The translations under genes were made by a program, and so were the position numbers. Source: Bacteroidales bacterium (GTDB lineage: Bacteria; Bacteroidota; Bacteroidia; Bacteroidales; P3). Taken from it: DNA of 64,000 bases. Of this stretch, positions 23,189 through 32,124 are shown in pieces. The DNA lies in the NCBI GenBank assembly GCA_017439185.1, contig JAFRTM010000022.1, positions 1 to 64,000 on the forward strand, in the 5' to 3' direction. Below the pieces are notes generated by a model. The model was not told the DNA's origin. It searched no databases and saw nothing but the letters and a program-made list of their open reading frames with translations. How positions within the stretch are numbered: position 1 is the first letter of the stretch; each line of letters begins with the position of its first letter.

Positions 23189-25252
23189 ATGACTATGAAA
23201 AGGTTTGATTTTATCAGTCATTTTTCTCGCCTCAGCATACAAACAGGCTTGTCTGCCTTCGGCCTACGAAAAAGGTTGATATTGATGTCGATAATGGTTG
23301 TGACGCTGGTGGTGGAGGCCAAGGCGGAAGAATATAGGCTTGCCTCGCCCGACGGACGGGTGGTGACGAATATAGTGGCGACGGATGGAGTGGTGACGTA
23401 TGCCGTTGAATATGAGGGAGAAAAGCTGCTTTTGCCGTCGGCAGTGGGGCTGGACTTTGTGCAAGGGGGCAAGAGATTTAATCGGTTGACAGTCAAGGGT
23501 GTTACGAAGCGTATGGTGGACCAGATGATAGTGGAGCCGTCGTGCCGTCAGTCTATGCTGAAGGCGAGCTGCAACGAGCTGAGGCTGGAGATGAAGGAGG
23601 GTGTTGCCGTGGTGTTCAGGGCTTATAATGAGGGTGTTGCGTATCGCTTCGAGTGGAAGGGGAAGCCCGGGAGGGTGAATAAGGAGGGGGTGGAGTATGT
23701 GTTCGCGAGGGACTGGCCGGCGCGGGTGCCGTATGTTATGCAATTTGACTCGACCAACCGTGAGGTGCAGTATTGTACCTCGTTCGAGAACCAGTATAAG
23801 ACGCTGCGCCTTACGGAGATGGACCCGCGGCGGCTGTGCTTCCTGCCGCTGCTGGTGGAGGCCGACAGGGGTGTAAAGGTGTGTATTACAGAGTCGGCGT
23901 TGCTTGACTACCCTGGGCTTTACCTGCACGGGACCGGGGAGTCGGGAAGACTGGAAGGGGAGCATGCGCCACTGCCCAAGAGGGTGGAGCAGGGCGGCTG
24001 GGGAAGGCTACAGCTGGTGGTGAAGGAGAGGGAGGAATATATAGCCGAGATGGACAAGGGAAAGGTGATGCCGTGGAGAATAATGATGGTGGTGCCAGAC
24101 AGCAAGGGTCTGGCAATGAACAATATGAGCTACCTGCTGGCAGAGCCGTCAAGAGTCAGCGACCAGAGCTGGATAAAGCCGGGGAAGTCGGCATGGGAAT
24201 GGTGGAACAGCTGGAATATCGGAGGAGTGAAATTCGAGGCGGGAATCAACAACGAGACGTACAAGCACTATATAAATTTTGCGGCAACCTACGGTCTGGA
24301 ATATATCGTCATGGACGAAGGGTGGTCGGTGGGCAACGAGGCCGACCTGTTCAAGGTGGTGCCCGAGTTAGACTTGCCGATGCTGGTGGAGTATGCCGAG
24401 AAGATGGGTGTGGGAATCATACTCTGGGCGGGCTACTATTCGTTTGCGAGGGATATGGAGCGGGTGTGCAAGCATTACAGCGAGATGGGTATCAAGGGTT
24501 TCAAGATAGACTTCATGAACCGAGACGACCAACTGGCGGTGGATTTCTACAGGCAAGCAGCGGAGATGTGTGCGAAATACCACCTGGTGGTGGATTTCCA
24601 CGGGGCTTTCAAGCCGGCAGGATTTACCCGGACATACCCTAACGTACTGAATTTCGAAGGCGTGTTCGGCCTTGAGCAGATGCGCTGGGCAGGACTGGAA
24701 TGGGACCAGATGCAATACGATGTGGAGATTCCTTTCATCCGGCAGGCGGCCGGCCCGATGGACTACACGCCCGGGGCAATGCTCAACGGGGCACGAGGGG
24801 CATACCGCCCGAACGGGATGGAGCCGATGAGCCAAGGGACGAGATGCCACCAGCTGGCGCTGTATGTGGTGCTTGATGCCCCACTGACGATGTTGTGCGA
24901 CTCGCCGACGAATTACGACCACGAACCCACCTTTACCCGTTTCATGGCCAGAATTCCGACGATGTGGGACGAGACACGAGTGCTGCAAGGCGAGGTGGGC
25001 GAATACATAGTTACCGCACGGCGGAAAGGAAAGACATGGTATGTCGGCGGCATCACCAACTGGGAGGCACGCGACATAGAGCTGGACCTCGGCGAATTGG
25101 GAGCCTGCAGCTCGGTAGAGCTATACAGCGACGGAGCCAACGCCCACCGGAGGGGTTCGGATTACTACTACAAGGCTATGGACGTTCCTTCCGCTCCTAT
25201 GAAAATCCACATGGCCCCCGGAGGAGGATTCGTGGCGAAGATTGGGCTATAG
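23189..25252 (+). CDS. GH97-family glycoside hydrolase (alpha-glucosidase/alpha-galactosidase)
   Basis: This 687-residue protein has a signal peptide ending near residue 46 (MVVTLVVEAKA-EE), preceded by an unusually long basic leader; a start at M3 is equally possible. The N-terminal beta-sandwich (LASPDGRVVTNIVATDGVVT) and the catalytic barrel (SAWEWWNSWNIGGVKFEAG, YIVMDEGWS, GFKIDFMNRDDQ, DYTPGAMLN) are GH97 hallmarks. The family removes terminal alpha-linked glucose or galactose in the periplasm. Asp441 stands in KIDF, and the motif DFHGAFKP has Gly472 after His. As I recall the family, retaining members use an Asp nucleophile and lack the base Glu of SusB-like inverting enzymes, so this looks like the retaining, galactosidase-like clade. 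No SusC/SusD genes are nearby. Confidence 0.88.
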   Translation: MTMKRFDFISHFSRLSIQTGLSAFGLRKRLILMSIMVVTLVVEAKAEEYRLASPDGRVVTNIVATDGVVTYAVEYEGEKLLLPSAVGLDFVQGGKRFNRLTVKGVTKRMVDQMIVEPSCRQSMLKASCNELRLEMKEGVAVVFRAYNEGVAYRFEWKGKPGRVNKEGVEYVFARDWPARVPYVMQFDSTNREVQYCTSFENQYKTLRLTEMDPRRLCFLPLLVEADRGVKVCITESALLDYPGLYLHGTGESGRLEGEHAPLPKRVEQGGWGRLQLVVKEREEYIAEMDKGKVMPWRIMMVVPDSKGLAMNNMSYLLAEPSRVSDQSWIKPGKSAWEWWNSWNIGGVKFEAGINNETYKHYINFAATYGLEYIVMDEGWSVGNEADLFKVVPELDLPMLVEYAEKMGVGIILWAGYYSFARDMERVCKHYSEMGIKGFKIDFMNRDDQLAVDFYRQAAEMCAKYHLVVDFHGAFKPAGFTRTYPNVLNFEGVFGLEQMRWAGLEWDQMQYDVEIPFIRQAAGPMDYTPGAMLNGARGAYRPNGMEPMSQGTRCHQLALYVVLDAPLTMLCDSPTNYDHEPTFTRFMARIPTMWDETRVLQGEVGEYIVTARRKGKTWYVGGITNWEARDIELDLGELGACSSVELYSDGANAHRRGSDYYYKAMDVPSAPMKIHMAPGGGFVAKIGL

Positions 25253-25263
25253 CCATAAACCTG

Positions 25264-25299
25264 CGTATCTGCTTGTTAATTAAGCACAAATAAGATACG
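25264..25299 (+). terminator. stem-loop after the GH97 gene
   Basis: CGTATCT (25264-25270) pairs with AGATACG (25293-25299), and inside it TGCTT pairs with AAGCA. It lies 12 bases past the stop codon. The following GGGGG lacks a T-tract, so a role in termination is only likely from position. Confidence 0.45.
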
Positions 25300-25324
25300 G
25301 GGGATAAAAAATATTCATTTTTTC

Positions 25325-25355
25325 TTGCAAAGTTCACAGAATGTTGCTATCTTTG
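25325..25355 (+). promoter_or_regulatory. promoter directly abutting the start codon of the T9SS cargo gene
   Basis: TTG (25325-25327) and TATCTTTG (25348-25355) are 20 bases apart. The ATG at 25360 is only 4 bases beyond the -7 box, so the transcript should have almost no leader. Confidence 0.7.
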
Positions 25356-25359
25356 CGTT

Positions 25360-26523
25360 ATGAAAATTCTGTGCAGATATATAATTATATTACTGATTGT
25401 ATGTTGTTTGGGTAATATTTCACGTGGTCAGAGCCGGGATAAAGGAGACTATGCACCTCCCGTGGCGGCCACCGTTGCCAATTTCCCGATGGCGTTGAAG
25501 GGAACCTCCTCGATTTTCTATATGAACGGCACCTACTGGACTGCCAACGACCACGGCGACCTTATTATATATAATATAGACTCCACCACCGGCGAAATTC
25601 TGAGGGTGATTCCCTTTGACATAGAAATAGAGGATATGGAGGAAATAGCGCAAGACGCTGACTACATATATTTTGGCGACTTCGGTGACAACCTCGGAGA
25701 ACGCGACAACCTCAGAATCTTCCGCCTCAACAAGGGCGACATTGCTTCCGGCATCTTCGACTTCGACACAATCGAATTCTGGTACCCCGAACGCAACCGC
25801 TGGAACCGCCGCAACTATGACTGCGAATCTTTCGTGGTGGGAGACAGCAACTTCTACCTCTTCACCAAACGATGGAACTCCCTCGACTGCGAGGTATACT
25901 CCATACCCAAACGGGTAGGCGAGTGGCGGGCAAACCTCCTGGGCTCCTTCGCGAGCGACGGGCTTGTCACAGGATGCTGTTATCTTCCACAGTTTCAGCT
26001 GCTCACACTCTGCGGCTACAACACTTCCTGCAAGCCGTTCGTCATTATAATATACGACATCGAGAGCGAAAACTTCCTTGACGCCAAGAAGTTGCATGTG
26101 GAGCTGGGCAACGAACAGGGAGTGCAGACAGAGGCCATCATATCGCATGACGGCATACATTACTATCTTACCAACGAATATCTTGCACTCGTAAGCTCCT
26201 ACACACCGCCACGCCTCCTGAACCTGGACCTCAGCCCATTTCTCGAGGACTACGTCAACGGCACCGGAGAGGTCCACCGCCTTGCAATCGCAGAAACGCC
26301 ATGTCAGCAACTCGGAGTCTTTCCCAATCCGACAACTCGATGGCTCAACATCTCGGGAGCAGAAGGCTGCAAAATATCGATTTACAACATGCGAGGGCAA
26401 TGCGTTGGCGAGGCTTTTGACCAGCAACGGTTAGACCTCTCCTCTCTTCCCTCGGGATGCTATACTCTGGTAGCCACCGCTCCCGACGGGACCATGCGGC
26501 GCACCACCATAGCCAAACAATAA
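25360..26523 (+). CDS. exported beta-propeller-like protein with T9SS C-terminal sorting domain
   Basis: This 387-residue protein opens with a signal peptide (MKILCRYIIILLIVCCLGNI). The central part (about 40-300) has recurring blade-like segments such as MNGTYWTANDHGDLIIYNID and YFGDFGDNLGERDNLRIFRL, suggesting a beta-propeller, but I recognise no enzymatic motif. The last ~75 residues form a type A T9SS sorting domain: GVFPNPTTRWLNISG, ISIYNMRGQCVGE and LSSLPSGCYTLVATAPDG, ending in a basic TIAKQ. It should therefore cross the outer membrane by the type IX system and be displayed or released. It stands alone between a GH97 gene and a convergent gene, with its own promoter and a shared terminator. 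Confidence 0.78.
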   Translation: MKILCRYIIILLIVCCLGNISRGQSRDKGDYAPPVAATVANFPMALKGTSSIFYMNGTYWTANDHGDLIIYNIDSTTGEILRVIPFDIEIEDMEEIAQDADYIYFGDFGDNLGERDNLRIFRLNKGDIASGIFDFDTIEFWYPERNRWNRRNYDCESFVVGDSNFYLFTKRWNSLDCEVYSIPKRVGEWRANLLGSFASDGLVTGCCYLPQFQLLTLCGYNTSCKPFVIIIYDIESENFLDAKKLHVELGNEQGVQTEAIISHDGIHYYLTNEYLALVSSYTPPRLLNLDLSPFLEDYVNGTGEVHRLAIAETPCQQLGVFPNPTTRWLNISGAEGCKISIYNMRGQCVGEAFDQQRLDLSSLPSGCYTLVATAPDGTMRRTTIAKQ

Positions 26524-26525
26524 AA

Positions 26526-26555
26526 AATGGCAGAGACTTTTATCGCTCTGCCATT
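26526..26555. terminator. bidirectional terminator between convergent genes
   Basis: AATGGCAGAG (26526-26535) and CTCTGCCATT (26546-26555) form a perfect 10-bp stem with a 10-base loop. A-rich sequence lies on its left and T/A-rich sequence on its right. It lies between the stop codons of the T9SS cargo gene and the 1,525-residue protein gene. Confidence 0.8.
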
Positions 26556-26563
26556 AATATTAT

Positions 26564-29500
26564 CTATTCCTCGTCATCTTCTTCCGGTTCCTCTTCTTCT
26601 TCGTCTTTGTCATCCTCCTCTTCCTCGTCGCCGAAAGAGCCGCCAGGCACACCAGTGCTGACATCCTGTCCGAACTTCAACAGGAAGTTTGGAACCTCGT
26701 TACGCGAAGTGCCGAGCTTATAGCTGAAGGTCCCCTCTTTCTTCTCTATGAGGCGTTTGTCGGCGGGGAGGGTCTTGAGCTGGTCGGCCCACACCCCGAC
26801 GCTGGTCTGCACTGTCATACTTTTGTGGCCCGAATCATAGGAGAAATAGTACCAGTGGTCGGCGGCCACCTGGAGGTAGAGGGTGAGCTTGGTAACGTCG
26901 CCGCGAGTCTGCAGCTGCAGCTTCACACGTGTGGCGAGGTTCAGTTGCTGCTTGCCGATGGCCAGCAACGAAGTCACGCCGTCATAGTAATAACCCAACA
27001 CCGGCGAGAACTGCCAGTCGATATGTCCTAACAAGATAGTGCTCTCGAGCGATTTAGGCATCTTGTCCATCTGGCCGGCGGTGACATAGTCGGAGTAATA
27101 GGCCGAGCCTTTCTCGTCGCCTTCGTAGAAGATGAGAGCACGGCGGAGGATGTCGTTGTCGGTGGTGGCGGCGGAGAGCCGCAAGTCGTCGATTATCTGC
27201 TGAGTCATAGCCTCTACGAGCTTGTCGTCCATAGGGAAGGAGAATCCAAACACCGTGTTGAGCGTAAACTCGTTTCCGCGCGTGTTCACCGTCCCTTCGC
27301 CATAGGCCACAATCTTGGTGAGGCCGGTTTTCACGTTGAAGTTGACCGGGCCTTCGCCGGTGACCAGACATTTGTCTGTATTAAGCGTCAGATAACGGTC
27401 CACCACCTCGTCGGGATTTTCCTGCTTGGCGGCTTTGGCTATCATATAGGTCTTGGCCTTGTTGTCGTAGCTCAGCTGGCCCCACGCGCTCATCAGCTCG
27501 TTGTCGGCGGCCCGCTCTTTGGTGAGGAAGGCAGGATAGGGCGAACGGGAGGTGGGAGCCATCAGGATCGAAGCGGTGATGCGCTCGCCTTTCCAGTCGG
27601 TAGGCACTTCGGGCACGGTCACCCTTATGTCCTCGGGGTCTGTGTATGCGGCATAGGCCAGCAGTCCCACTTCGTGCTCGGTGGTGCAGGTGTGCAGCAG
27701 TCTCACGCCTCCGTCGAAGTAGTAGTGCATCGTGTCGGCTTCGACTCTCACCTTCCCGGCGAAGCCGAACGCGCTACTCAGCGTGAAGTTGTCGTTGTCG
27801 CTTATAAAGCCGTTCCCGACAGTCATGCCTTTGGCATTGGGCGCCACATCGGTAAGCTGGATTTTCTGTTTCTTCTTGTCTTCGTCAACATAGTCGATGA
27901 ATCCCTTGGCGGCATATTCTTTGCCACTGGCTATCTGCACGTCGGCATCATATATCAAATGATATTTGTTCTCGCGCGAAGCCAGTATCTGCGATTTGGT
28001 AAGATGGTCTATTGCTCCGCCTTTGCGTATATGCAGGGTGTCGCCGCCAGGTGCTATGGCCGCGTCGGCCACGTTTACCTGATAGACTCCGGTGCACTTC
28101 ATCTCGGCAAGGTCATATTGGTAATCGGCCTTCAGCGCGTTGAACTTCAAACTGTCGAGTTTGCTGCCCGTGCTTACGAACGTAGCGCCCGGCATTGTCT
28201 CGTATTCCACCCTGTCGCGCAGCGGCTTAGACTCCATTCCTTGCGAGGAGGAACTCTTGCTGTTCGAGAGTGCGAGCAGCTGCTGGTCTATGCCCCATGT
28301 GAAACGGTCCACATAGGCCGCATAGTTCATCACCGGCAACTCGGTGCGTTCCAGTGGCGCATTGGAGGTAAACTCGGCTTGGCGAGTCTTGTAATCCACG
28401 TGCGACTTCATATTGTTGGCATGGAATGCCACGTTGTTGTATCTGAGCGAGTGGAGGGTAAACTCTGTCACCTGTGCGTCCATGTCCATTGTGTGCAACG
28501 CAAACAGCGGCGAGGCCAGCTCGCCCTCTTTTATCGTTGCTATGCCGCCGCCGGTGGCTCCGTTGGGATGCAGCGTGACGTGTCCCTGCAACGTAGCGTC
28601 GTCATGATACATCTTGAACGGGGTTCCTTTCATCACCTGCGCCACTCTCATCGAGTCGCCGTAGGGATACCACCTCTCGTTGGTCTTGCCGTTCCTAATG
28701 TCTGGGAAACCGCCGGCCTCGACCACATAGAACGTGTCGGTCACCGCCATCATCGAGTCGGGGTGGAACATGATGCTCTTCGACTTGGTCACCGAGGTCA
28801 GATAGTCCAGTTGCCCACGGCCGCGGAATCCTTTGTAGCTCAAATCTATCGTCTGGTGGAATGTTCCTTTGCCTCCATAGGCGGGCATTCCGTTCTTGCC
28901 GGTCTTTATCACGAAGCCGAGCGAGTAGTCGGGCTGCACCTTCAGCGGCTCCACTATCTCGGGGAATATTCCTGCCGACGTCAGCGAGCCGTTGAGTATC
29001 AGGCTGTCCGTCGGGAAGTCGGCGAGGCTCTTCAGCACAAACGGCTGCAGGGTATAGTAGAACTTGTCGCGACGGTAAACTCCTTTCTCTATGAACGGCC
29101 GGTCGTAATACACAAAACTCTTCTCCCTGCTGTTGAATATCGGGTAGTCTTGGTTCTTCTTCAAGCCGTTGTGGTTGTCTGACTTGTCTATCTGTATGTC
29201 ACCCACCAGCTGGTAAAGCGGCGTGTACACTATATGTTCCTTGCTCGGGTCTTTGAAGTCGGTGACGAAGAAGTACAGCGAGTCTATCTTCGGCAGGTCG
29301 AGACTGAACTTCTCGTAGAAGAACGTCGCATCGGTCACGTGCATCACAAACCTTCCCACGTTGATCTTGCCCGAGAACTCGATGTCCCTGTTCTTGTGCA
29401 CCACCAGGTCTCCATTCTTAGGATACACCGCCACCGCCTGGCTGTCGCTCACCACGAATTTCTCCACTCCTCTCACCCGCAGGTCGTTGCTCTTCAGGTC

Positions 29501-31141
29501 CAGCGTGGCGTTCGACCCTCTCGTGGCCGACTCCAGCGTCAGCGCGTCATAGTCGTGCTCTTTCGATTTGTTGTAAGCCTTGTAGAAATCTACCAACTTG
29601 TCCTGCACGTAGGCGCGGTCCAACGCCTCGTTGTATGTCACCAGGCCGGCCTTCGCCAGCGTGTGCATCATCAGCCGCGCCTGCACCACGTCGAGACCTA
29701 TACTCTTGGCAAAGTCGTCGATCTTGAACTCATACGTCATCCCGTGGTCTCTCATAAAGCGGTAAACTCTCACCACGGGGCTCACCTCTTCGATTCCCTG
29801 TATCTGACGGTATTTTTTGTAGGCATAATAGTTGCTCGACTCAAACGTCGAGAACGACTCTCCTCCTCCACTTCCTATCATCGAAAACACCAGCTCGTCG
29901 GCGTCCATCTTCCACTCTATCTGCTCACTGAACAAATCCAGGTTATGGTAACTGTCCACATACGGGCTGTAGAAATTCCTCTTCGAGTCGTTCACAAACG
30001 TCACCTTCCGCTCCCCTACCACATATCGCGCTATCACTCCGTCATTGTATATCGAGTCCTCGCCTATATAAATCTTCACCGCCGCCCGGTCGCTCGCTAT
30101 CTGCGTACTCGTGATCGTGAACTTCACCGACTTCACCGTGGCAAACACTTTCCCTCCTCTCCTGAATACCAGAGTCGCCGGGTTCTTCGTGTCCGACGTC
30201 ACAAACTTTGCACCGTTCATCATGAAACTGCCGCTGTAGTCCACTCCCTCCACTATGTTCTTCATCTCGAAATCTTTCTGGTACGACCGGAACTTGGGAT
30301 ACATATACTTCTCCGGCGCCATCTGCGCACTCAGCGCCTCCTCCACCCTTCCCATTATCGGCGTCGTGAAATATTTCGTGTTCGTGAACATCACCGAGTC
30401 GGCCGTAAACTTCGGAAACTTCGTCACCGCCTCGTAATCTTTCAGCATCGCCCAGCACACCGTCGTCGGCAGCCCCGTGCGGTCCCAGTTCAGCCGTCCT
30501 CCGTTGCCGAACCACTTGTGGTCGAAATAGTAGTACTTGCCGGTCGTGCCGTATATTGTGCCGTTATCCTTGTCCGAACTGTAGTAAAGCTCCATCGCCT
30601 TCGGAAACGTCACCACTATATTCTTCCCTTCCAGCCCAAGCCGGTACTCCACCCCGGCCTGCGCCTGCCACAGCGACGTCCTCGCGTCGTTCAGCATCCT
30701 CTCCTTCTCCAACTTCTCGCTGAAATCCACAAAATCCGTGAAATCCTTCACCTTCTTGTTCCTCCCTTGGATAAACTCCAGACAGTCCATCCACGCACCG
30801 AAATTGGCCTTCCCGCTCGTACCCATCAGACACGTCACCTCTATAAAATGCTCCACGTCGGGAAACTGCTTCACCCTCAGCTTCTGCAGCGTCACACACA
30901 CATCTTTGTACCTCACCTGCGTCCGCTCGTCCCATCCCTTGTATATCGGCTCAAACTTGCCTATCAGCTTCGCGTCTGCCTTCTTCCGGTCGTCCTGACT
31001 TGTCGCCTGGTCCAGGTACATCAGCAACTCCGCCGGCAGATTCTCGTACGTGAACGTCACCCCCACAGGCTTCTTCTGCCCCATCGCGGCAACCGCCCAC
31101 ACCAACGCCACCACCACTACTACAAATCTCTTTATCTTCAT
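26564..31141 (-). CDS. very large exported protein of unknown function with acidic tail
   Basis: From the ATG at 31141 (MKIKRFVVVVVALVWAVAAM, a signal peptide) this is 1,525 residues; the longer frame to 31186 would add 15 residues and spoil the signal. The mature part has no family I recognise. It is a long series of beta-rich segments with many short extended strands (for example VFATVKSVKFTITSTQIASD, HVTLHPNGATGGGIATIKEG), plus a helical patch near 485-560. The last 24 or so residues are nearly all Asp and Glu (SFGDEEEEDDKDEEEEEPEE and on). There is no T9SS sorting domain and no lipobox, so it is probably periplasmic or outer-membrane associated. It is a single-gene unit ending at a strong bidirectional terminator. 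Confidence 0.7.
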   Translation of the reverse strand: MKIKRFVVVVVALVWAVAAMGQKKPVGVTFTYENLPAELLMYLDQATSQDDRKKADAKLIGKFEPIYKGWDERTQVRYKDVCVTLQKLRVKQFPDVEHFIEVTCLMGTSGKANFGAWMDCLEFIQGRNKKVKDFTDFVDFSEKLEKERMLNDARTSLWQAQAGVEYRLGLEGKNIVVTFPKAMELYYSSDKDNGTIYGTTGKYYYFDHKWFGNGGRLNWDRTGLPTTVCWAMLKDYEAVTKFPKFTADSVMFTNTKYFTTPIMGRVEEALSAQMAPEKYMYPKFRSYQKDFEMKNIVEGVDYSGSFMMNGAKFVTSDTKNPATLVFRRGGKVFATVKSVKFTITSTQIASDRAAVKIYIGEDSIYNDGVIARYVVGERKVTFVNDSKRNFYSPYVDSYHNLDLFSEQIEWKMDADELVFSMIGSGGGESFSTFESSNYYAYKKYRQIQGIEEVSPVVRVYRFMRDHGMTYEFKIDDFAKSIGLDVVQARLMMHTLAKAGLVTYNEALDRAYVQDKLVDFYKAYNKSKEHDYDALTLESATRGSNATLDLKSNDLRVRGVEKFVVSDSQAVAVYPKNGDLVVHKNRDIEFSGKINVGRFVMHVTDATFFYEKFSLDLPKIDSLYFFVTDFKDPSKEHIVYTPLYQLVGDIQIDKSDNHNGLKKNQDYPIFNSREKSFVYYDRPFIEKGVYRRDKFYYTLQPFVLKSLADFPTDSLILNGSLTSAGIFPEIVEPLKVQPDYSLGFVIKTGKNGMPAYGGKGTFHQTIDLSYKGFRGRGQLDYLTSVTKSKSIMFHPDSMMAVTDTFYVVEAGGFPDIRNGKTNERWYPYGDSMRVAQVMKGTPFKMYHDDATLQGHVTLHPNGATGGGIATIKEGELASPLFALHTMDMDAQVTEFTLHSLRYNNVAFHANNMKSHVDYKTRQAEFTSNAPLERTELPVMNYAAYVDRFTWGIDQQLLALSNSKSSSSQGMESKPLRDRVEYETMPGATFVSTGSKLDSLKFNALKADYQYDLAEMKCTGVYQVNVADAAIAPGGDTLHIRKGGAIDHLTKSQILASRENKYHLIYDADVQIASGKEYAAKGFIDYVDEDKKKQKIQLTDVAPNAKGMTVGNGFISDNDNFTLSSAFGFAGKVRVEADTMHYYFDGGVRLLHTCTTEHEVGLLAYAAYTDPEDIRVTVPEVPTDWKGERITASILMAPTSRSPYPAFLTKERAADNELMSAWGQLSYDNKAKTYMIAKAAKQENPDEVVDRYLTLNTDKCLVTGEGPVNFNVKTGLTKIVAYGEGTVNTRGNEFTLNTVFGFSFPMDDKLVEAMTQQIIDDLRLSAATTDNDILRRALIFYEGDEKGSAYYSDYVTAGQMDKMPKSLESTILLGHIDWQFSPVLGYYYDGVTSLLAIGKQQLNLATRVKLQLQTRGDVTKLTLYLQVAADHWYYFSYDSGHKSMTVQTSVGVWADQLKTLPADKRLIEKKEGTFSYKLGTSRNEVPNFLLKFGQDVSTGVPGGSFGDEEEEDDKDEEEEEPEEDDEE

Positions 31142-31257
31142 AACAATATAGTTTTTCAAATTAAATAAATATAAAGAGTAACGCAAAAAAACTCCTTTTA
31201 TTGTGTCGCCCCTCCAAAACTCCTCTCGCCGGCGGTGCTATAAGTATTAAACCACGC

Positions 31258-31279
31258 GGCAAGCTTTCTTCCGCTTGCC
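31258..31279. other. perfect stem-loop in the gap between two leftward genes
   Basis: GGCAAGC (31258-31264) and GCTTGCC (31273-31279) pair across an 8-base loop. It lies 39 bases beyond the stop codon of the thioredoxin-like lipoprotein gene. There is no T-tract, so its role is unclear. Confidence 0.45.
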
Positions 31280-31317
31280 TCATATCAAAATGTGAAAATC
31301 TTCGGGTGAGTTGGAAA

Positions 31318-32058
31318 TTAATTGCACCCATCTGGGGTGCAGATTCTATGCTTGCGTGGATATTCACCCATATCTGACCAGTCGGACGTATCACAGCGGT
31401 CAAAGTCGAGCTCGGTAACACTCCTCAGCTTTTTCAATAGAGTATCACTACAAGTGTCATTGTCGAGCAGGAAGTCTATCCAGTTGACGTTACCCACTAC
31501 AACCGTGCCGTCGGCATAGCGACGGTACTCGGTTTTCAGTCTGCCCTGTGGATTTACCACAAAAAGGCAAGGTATGCCGAAAATTACATCTTCCAGCTCC
31601 GGCTGGCGGTCAAATACATATTTCGCAATGTTAAGGTATCGGTCGTCAGCTGTTGAGGAGAAACGCGAATCGTCGTCGCGAAGATAGTACATATAAGGAG
31701 TCTCTATGCCGAACCGTTTCAAAAACTTGGTGTTGTCGTATTTCAACGACGAGCAGTCGTTCAACACAAAATACCAGCGGACATGAGACGTATCAGCATT
31801 CCACAGTTTACTGTAAGTCATCTTCATTTGCTCATGGCAAGGTTCACAACAATGACTGTAAATAGCCACAACCTTGTAGTGTACCGTGTCGTCCATTATC
31901 AGGTGCTTTAACCCCTCGACTGTCAGCGGACTTTGGTCGGTGTATTTATAAGCGTTGGCTATGTCACGTGGGCTTTCAATACAGACCTGTATCAAACCGC
32001 AACCACAGAAAATAAGGGATGCAATCGAAAGAAGGGAAAAGAAGAACGGTCTTTTCAT
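31318..32058 (-). CDS. thioredoxin-like lipoprotein
   Basis: This 246-residue protein has a lipoprotein signal (MKRPFFFSLLSIASLIFCGC; the lipid-modified Cys is residue 18 or 20). Around residues 64-77 AIYSHCCEPCHEQM contains a CxxC motif (CEPC) in the position of the thioredoxin active site, and IFGIPCLFVVNPQGRLKTEY has the cis-Pro and the strand typical of TlpA/AhpC-like folds. It probably reduces or isomerises disulfides, or acts as a peroxidase-like protein, in the envelope. The C-terminus carries two further Cys. A 66-base gap with the remnant 3' end of an FGE-like gene separates it from the FISUMP gene upstream. A second thioredoxin-like gene lies at 35.6-36.8 kb. Confidence 0.7.
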   Translation of the reverse strand: MKRPFFFSLLSIASLIFCGCGLIQVCIESPRDIANAYKYTDQSPLTVEGLKHLIMDDTVHYKVVAIYSHCCEPCHEQMKMTYSKLWNADTSHVRWYFVLNDCSSLKYDNTKFLKRFGIETPYMYYLRDDDSRFSSTADDRYLNIAKYVFDRQPELEDVIFGIPCLFVVNPQGRLKTEYRRYADGTVVVGNVNWIDFLLDNDTCSDTLLKKLRSVTELDFDRCDTSDWSDMGEYPRKHRICTPDGCN

Positions 32059-32063
32059 TGTAT

Positions 32064-32099
32064 TTCCACTGTTATCTTGTCGTCCTGGCGATGCAGCGG
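32064..32099 (-). pseudogene. remnant 3' end of an FGE-like gene
   Basis: These 36 bases match 33925-33960 with one mismatch. There the sequence encodes the last residues, RCIARTTR and stop, of the FGE-like protein. Here the same eight codons and stop (32072-32098) survive with no gene in front, in the gap between two other genes. It is a relic of a second FGE-like gene or of a recombination at gene ends. Confidence 0.75.
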
Positions 32100-32124
32100 G
32101 TAATCGTTTTCATCTTTTCCTCGT

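Noticed and set aside
29234-31168. A 644-residue plus-strand frame opposite the large exported protein.
   Set aside because: Composition is skewed (Arg, His, Leu), there is no signal or domain, and it is explained by the GC-rich coding strand beneath.
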